NCBI GenBank assembly: GCA_944329505.1
Contig: CALVIJ010000053.1
Location: forward strand, 1 to 6,527
Origin: an uncultured Bacilli bacterium
GTDB lineage: Bacteria; Bacillota_I; Bacilli_A; RF39; UBA660
Direction: 5' to 3'
DNA length: 6,527 nucleotides
Numbering within the stretch: position 1 is the first letter of the stretch; the number at the start of each line of letters is the position of its first letter. Shown in pieces: positions 5,727-6,527 of this stretch. Position numbers and translations under genes: made by a program. A model generated the notes under the pieces. It saw only the letters and a list, made by a program, of their open reading frames with translations. It did not search any database and was not told where the DNA came from.

Positions 5727-5734
5727 GTTTTATA
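5699..5734. terminator. Bidirectional terminator shared by dus and the convergent regulator
   Basis: TATAAAACCTAGTTT (5699-5713) and AAACTAGGTTTTATA (5720-5734) form a perfect 15-bp stem with a six-base loop. The dus TAG stop (5724-5726) lies in the right arm and the regulator's TAG stop (5707-5709, - strand) lies in the left arm. Going rightward the T run is TTTTAT within the stem. Going leftward the stem is followed by a further TTTTT (5694-5698), so leftward termination should be stronger. Confidence 0.8.
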
Positions 5735-5925
5735 ATAGTAAAAAGTTCTCCAGGATTGCAATTTAAATATAAACAAAATTCCTCAATGTATCTAAATGAT
5801 ATAGAAGTTGTTTCACCTCTGATTATTCTATTTAAGTTTCTAGAGGTAATATTCATCTTTTGACATAACCAATATTTACTTCTTTTTTCTCGTCTTAAAA
5901 GTGCCTCAATATTCACATTTACCAT
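5707..5925 (-). CDS. Small Xre/Cro-C1-type helix-turn-helix regulator
   Basis: This is a 72-residue protein that is almost entirely one helix-turn-helix domain of the Cro/C1 type (HTH_26, YozG-like). The first helix region is IEALLRREKRSKYWLCQKM (6-24). The turn and recognition helix are NITSRNLNRIIRGET (25-39). The hallmark tail SISFRYIEEFCLYLNCNPGELF (41-62) follows. No sensor or catalytic domain is attached. An in-frame ATG 15 codons earlier (5970) has no ribosome site, whereas ATG 5925 has GGTGA four bases upstream, so the shorter form is preferred. It converges on dus with a 20-base coding overlap inside a shared terminator. It diverges from the surface-protein gene, whose promoter region carries an inverted repeat. 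Control of itself or that neighbour is a reasonable guess; DNA targets are unknown. Confidence 0.85.
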   Translation of the reverse strand: MVNVNIEALLRREKRSKYWLCQKMNITSRNLNRIIRGETTSISFRYIEEFCLYLNCNPGELFTIIKPSLMEN

Positions 5926-5947
5926 TTCTTCACCACTTTCTATAAAA

Positions 5948-5953
5948 ATTGTA
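5948..5953 (-). promoter_or_regulatory. Possible -10 of the Xre regulator gene
   Basis: On the - strand TACAAT (5 of 6 to consensus) lies 22 bases before ATG 5925, with TTTTG just upstream. The position 17 bases further upstream (TTATTT) is a poor -35. The element forms part of the 8-base palindrome TTGTACAA (5949-5956), which could be a small operator. Confidence 0.3.
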
Positions 5954-5972
5954 CAAAAAGTGATTAACATAA

Positions 5973-6007
5973 ATAAGATACTTGCATTACCCCTATAAAT
6001 ATCTTAT
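5973..6007 (+). repeat. Inverted repeat ATAAGATA/TATCTTAT around the surface-protein promoter
   Basis: Perfect 8-bp arms at 5973-5980 and 6000-6007 are separated by 19 bases. Arm one ends one base before the -35 and arm two overlaps the -10, as a repressor operator pair would. It lies in the divergent region next to the Xre regulator gene. RNA hairpin function is unlikely because the repeat lies upstream of or at the predicted transcription start. Confidence 0.45.
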
Positions 6008-6010
6008 AAT
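5982..6010 (+). promoter_or_regulatory. Promoter of the exported surface protein gene
   Basis: TTGCAT (5982-5987) and a perfect TATAAT (6005-6010) are separated by 17 bases. Transcription would begin near 6017, giving a leader of about 65 bases that is very A/T rich. A second TATAAT at 6055-6060 is closer to the gene, but its nearest -35-like ATGACA (6027-6032) is 22 bases away. Confidence 0.55.
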
Positions 6011-6081
6011 TATTTTAGAATAATATATGACAAAAAATAACAAATAATAATCACTATAATAACAATAAGTAGGTGGAGAAA

Positions 6082-6527
6082 ATGTATAGGAGTAAGAAGA
6101 AAAGAAATATAATAATATTTAGCTTGGTAGGAGTTTTACTATGTATGGTAGTAGGATATGCCGCCTTCCAAACTAGATTAGAAATAAAAGGAACATCAAA
6201 AGTAACTTCTAACTGGGATATAAGAATAACTAATGTCACAGAAGGAGAGGCAACAGGAAGTGCCGAAAATACAATTGCCCCTAAATGGGATGCCCTAACT
6301 GCAACTATGGAAGCTAATCTGTATGAAAAAGGTGATGCCATGGAATATGATGTCACTATAGAAAATAAAGGTACCATAGATGCGAAACTAAATGATGTTT
6401 TTACTAATTTAGAAAATAGTAATAGTGATGCAGTAATAATAACATTCTCAGGATATACCAAAGGAGAAGTATTAAAAGCCGGAAGTAGTAAACTAATACA
6501 TGTAAAAATAGAATATAACCCTAATTA
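6082..6527 (+). CDS. Exported TasA/CalY-like surface protein, 3' partial
   Basis: The frame is open from ATG 6082 to the window end, giving 148 residues with no stop. The ribosome site AGGTGGAG (6071-6078) supports the start. The N-terminus has a basic stretch (YRSKKKRN, 2-9) and a hydrophobic segment (about 10-28, IIIFSLVGVLLCMVVGYAA), a signal peptide or membrane anchor. Next comes FQTRLEIKGTSKVTSNWDIRI (29-49 region) and a beta-rich domain with LTATMEANLYEKGDAMEYDVTIENKG at about 72-97. This resembles the SipW-dependent TasA/camelysin-like exported proteins and similar surface proteins of uncultured gut Firmicutes. The MEYDVTIENKG segment looks like an immunoglobulin-like beta sandwich. 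No SipW signal peptidase gene is visible here. The remaining length, anchoring and function are unknown. It is more likely a cell-surface or matrix protein than an enzyme. Confidence 0.75.
   Translation, partial: MYRSKKKRNIIIFSLVGVLLCMVVGYAAFQTRLEIKGTSKVTSNWDIRITNVTEGEATGSAENTIAPKWDALTATMEANLYEKGDAMEYDVTIENKGTIDAKLNDVFTNLENSNSDAVIITFSGYTKGEVLKAGSSKLIHVKIEYNPN

Noticed and set aside
5926..5970. N-terminal extension of the Xre regulator to ATG 5970
   Set aside because: No ribosome site precedes it, the extra 15 residues are outside the domain, and the region holds promoter-like sequence for the shorter form.
6054..6461. 135-codon - strand open frame opposite the last gene
   Set aside because: It is antisense to a + strand frame with a ribosome site, signal segment and recognisable family sequence. 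Its own translation is low-complexity hydrophobic/Ser-rich with no recognisable domain.

Overview
The window reads as AT-rich, low-GC Bacillota (Firmicutes) DNA. An intact Spo0A points to a spore-forming lineage or one derived from it. Dense packing, short proteins and an N-terminal type I associate with uncultured gut Firmicutes suggest an uncultured intestinal clade, but that placement is inference. Tryptophan is encoded by TGG and the genes end normally on TAA, TAG or TGA, so nothing suggests the Mycoplasma code. No rRNA, tRNA, CRISPR array, insertion sequence or prophage gene is visible.

Layout. (1) Positions 1-2691 hold a tightly packed + strand operon. It contains the 3' part of a flippase-like LPG_synthase_TM (YbhN/UPF0104) membrane protein, a GT4 glycosyltransferase resembling diacylglycerol glucosyltransferases, and a short, divergent triosephosphate isomerase. 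The genes overlap by 1 and 4 bases, and a hairpin terminator overlaps the last codons. (2) Positions 2692-3554 hold spo0A with its own -10 element, a perfect 0A box upstream, and a terminator hairpin that includes its stop codon. (3) Positions 3555-4488 hold two tandem type IV pilin-like genes behind an extended -10 promoter, closed by a strong terminator. (4) Positions 4489-4730 are non-coding, with a promoter-like element and two inverted repeats. (5) Positions 4731-5726 hold a DusB-type tRNA-dihydrouridine synthase. It converges on a small Xre-family regulator on the - strand (5707-5925). The two coding ends overlap by 20 bases inside one 15-bp palindrome that can serve as terminator for both. 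(6) Positions 5926-6081 form a divergent regulatory region with an inverted repeat around a good promoter. It leads into a secreted or membrane-anchored surface protein that runs off the window end.

How the genes may work together. The first operon looks like membrane glycolipid synthesis, with a triosephosphate-handling enzyme translationally coupled to it. The pilin pair and the final exported protein are cell-surface components, lying near the sporulation master regulator and a small regulator respectively. No pilus motor, prepilin peptidase or signal peptidase gene is present here, so the export routes are inferred. The most interesting points are the orphan pilin pair after spo0A, the 0A box before spo0A, the symmetric shared terminator, and the operator-like repeats at two promoters.
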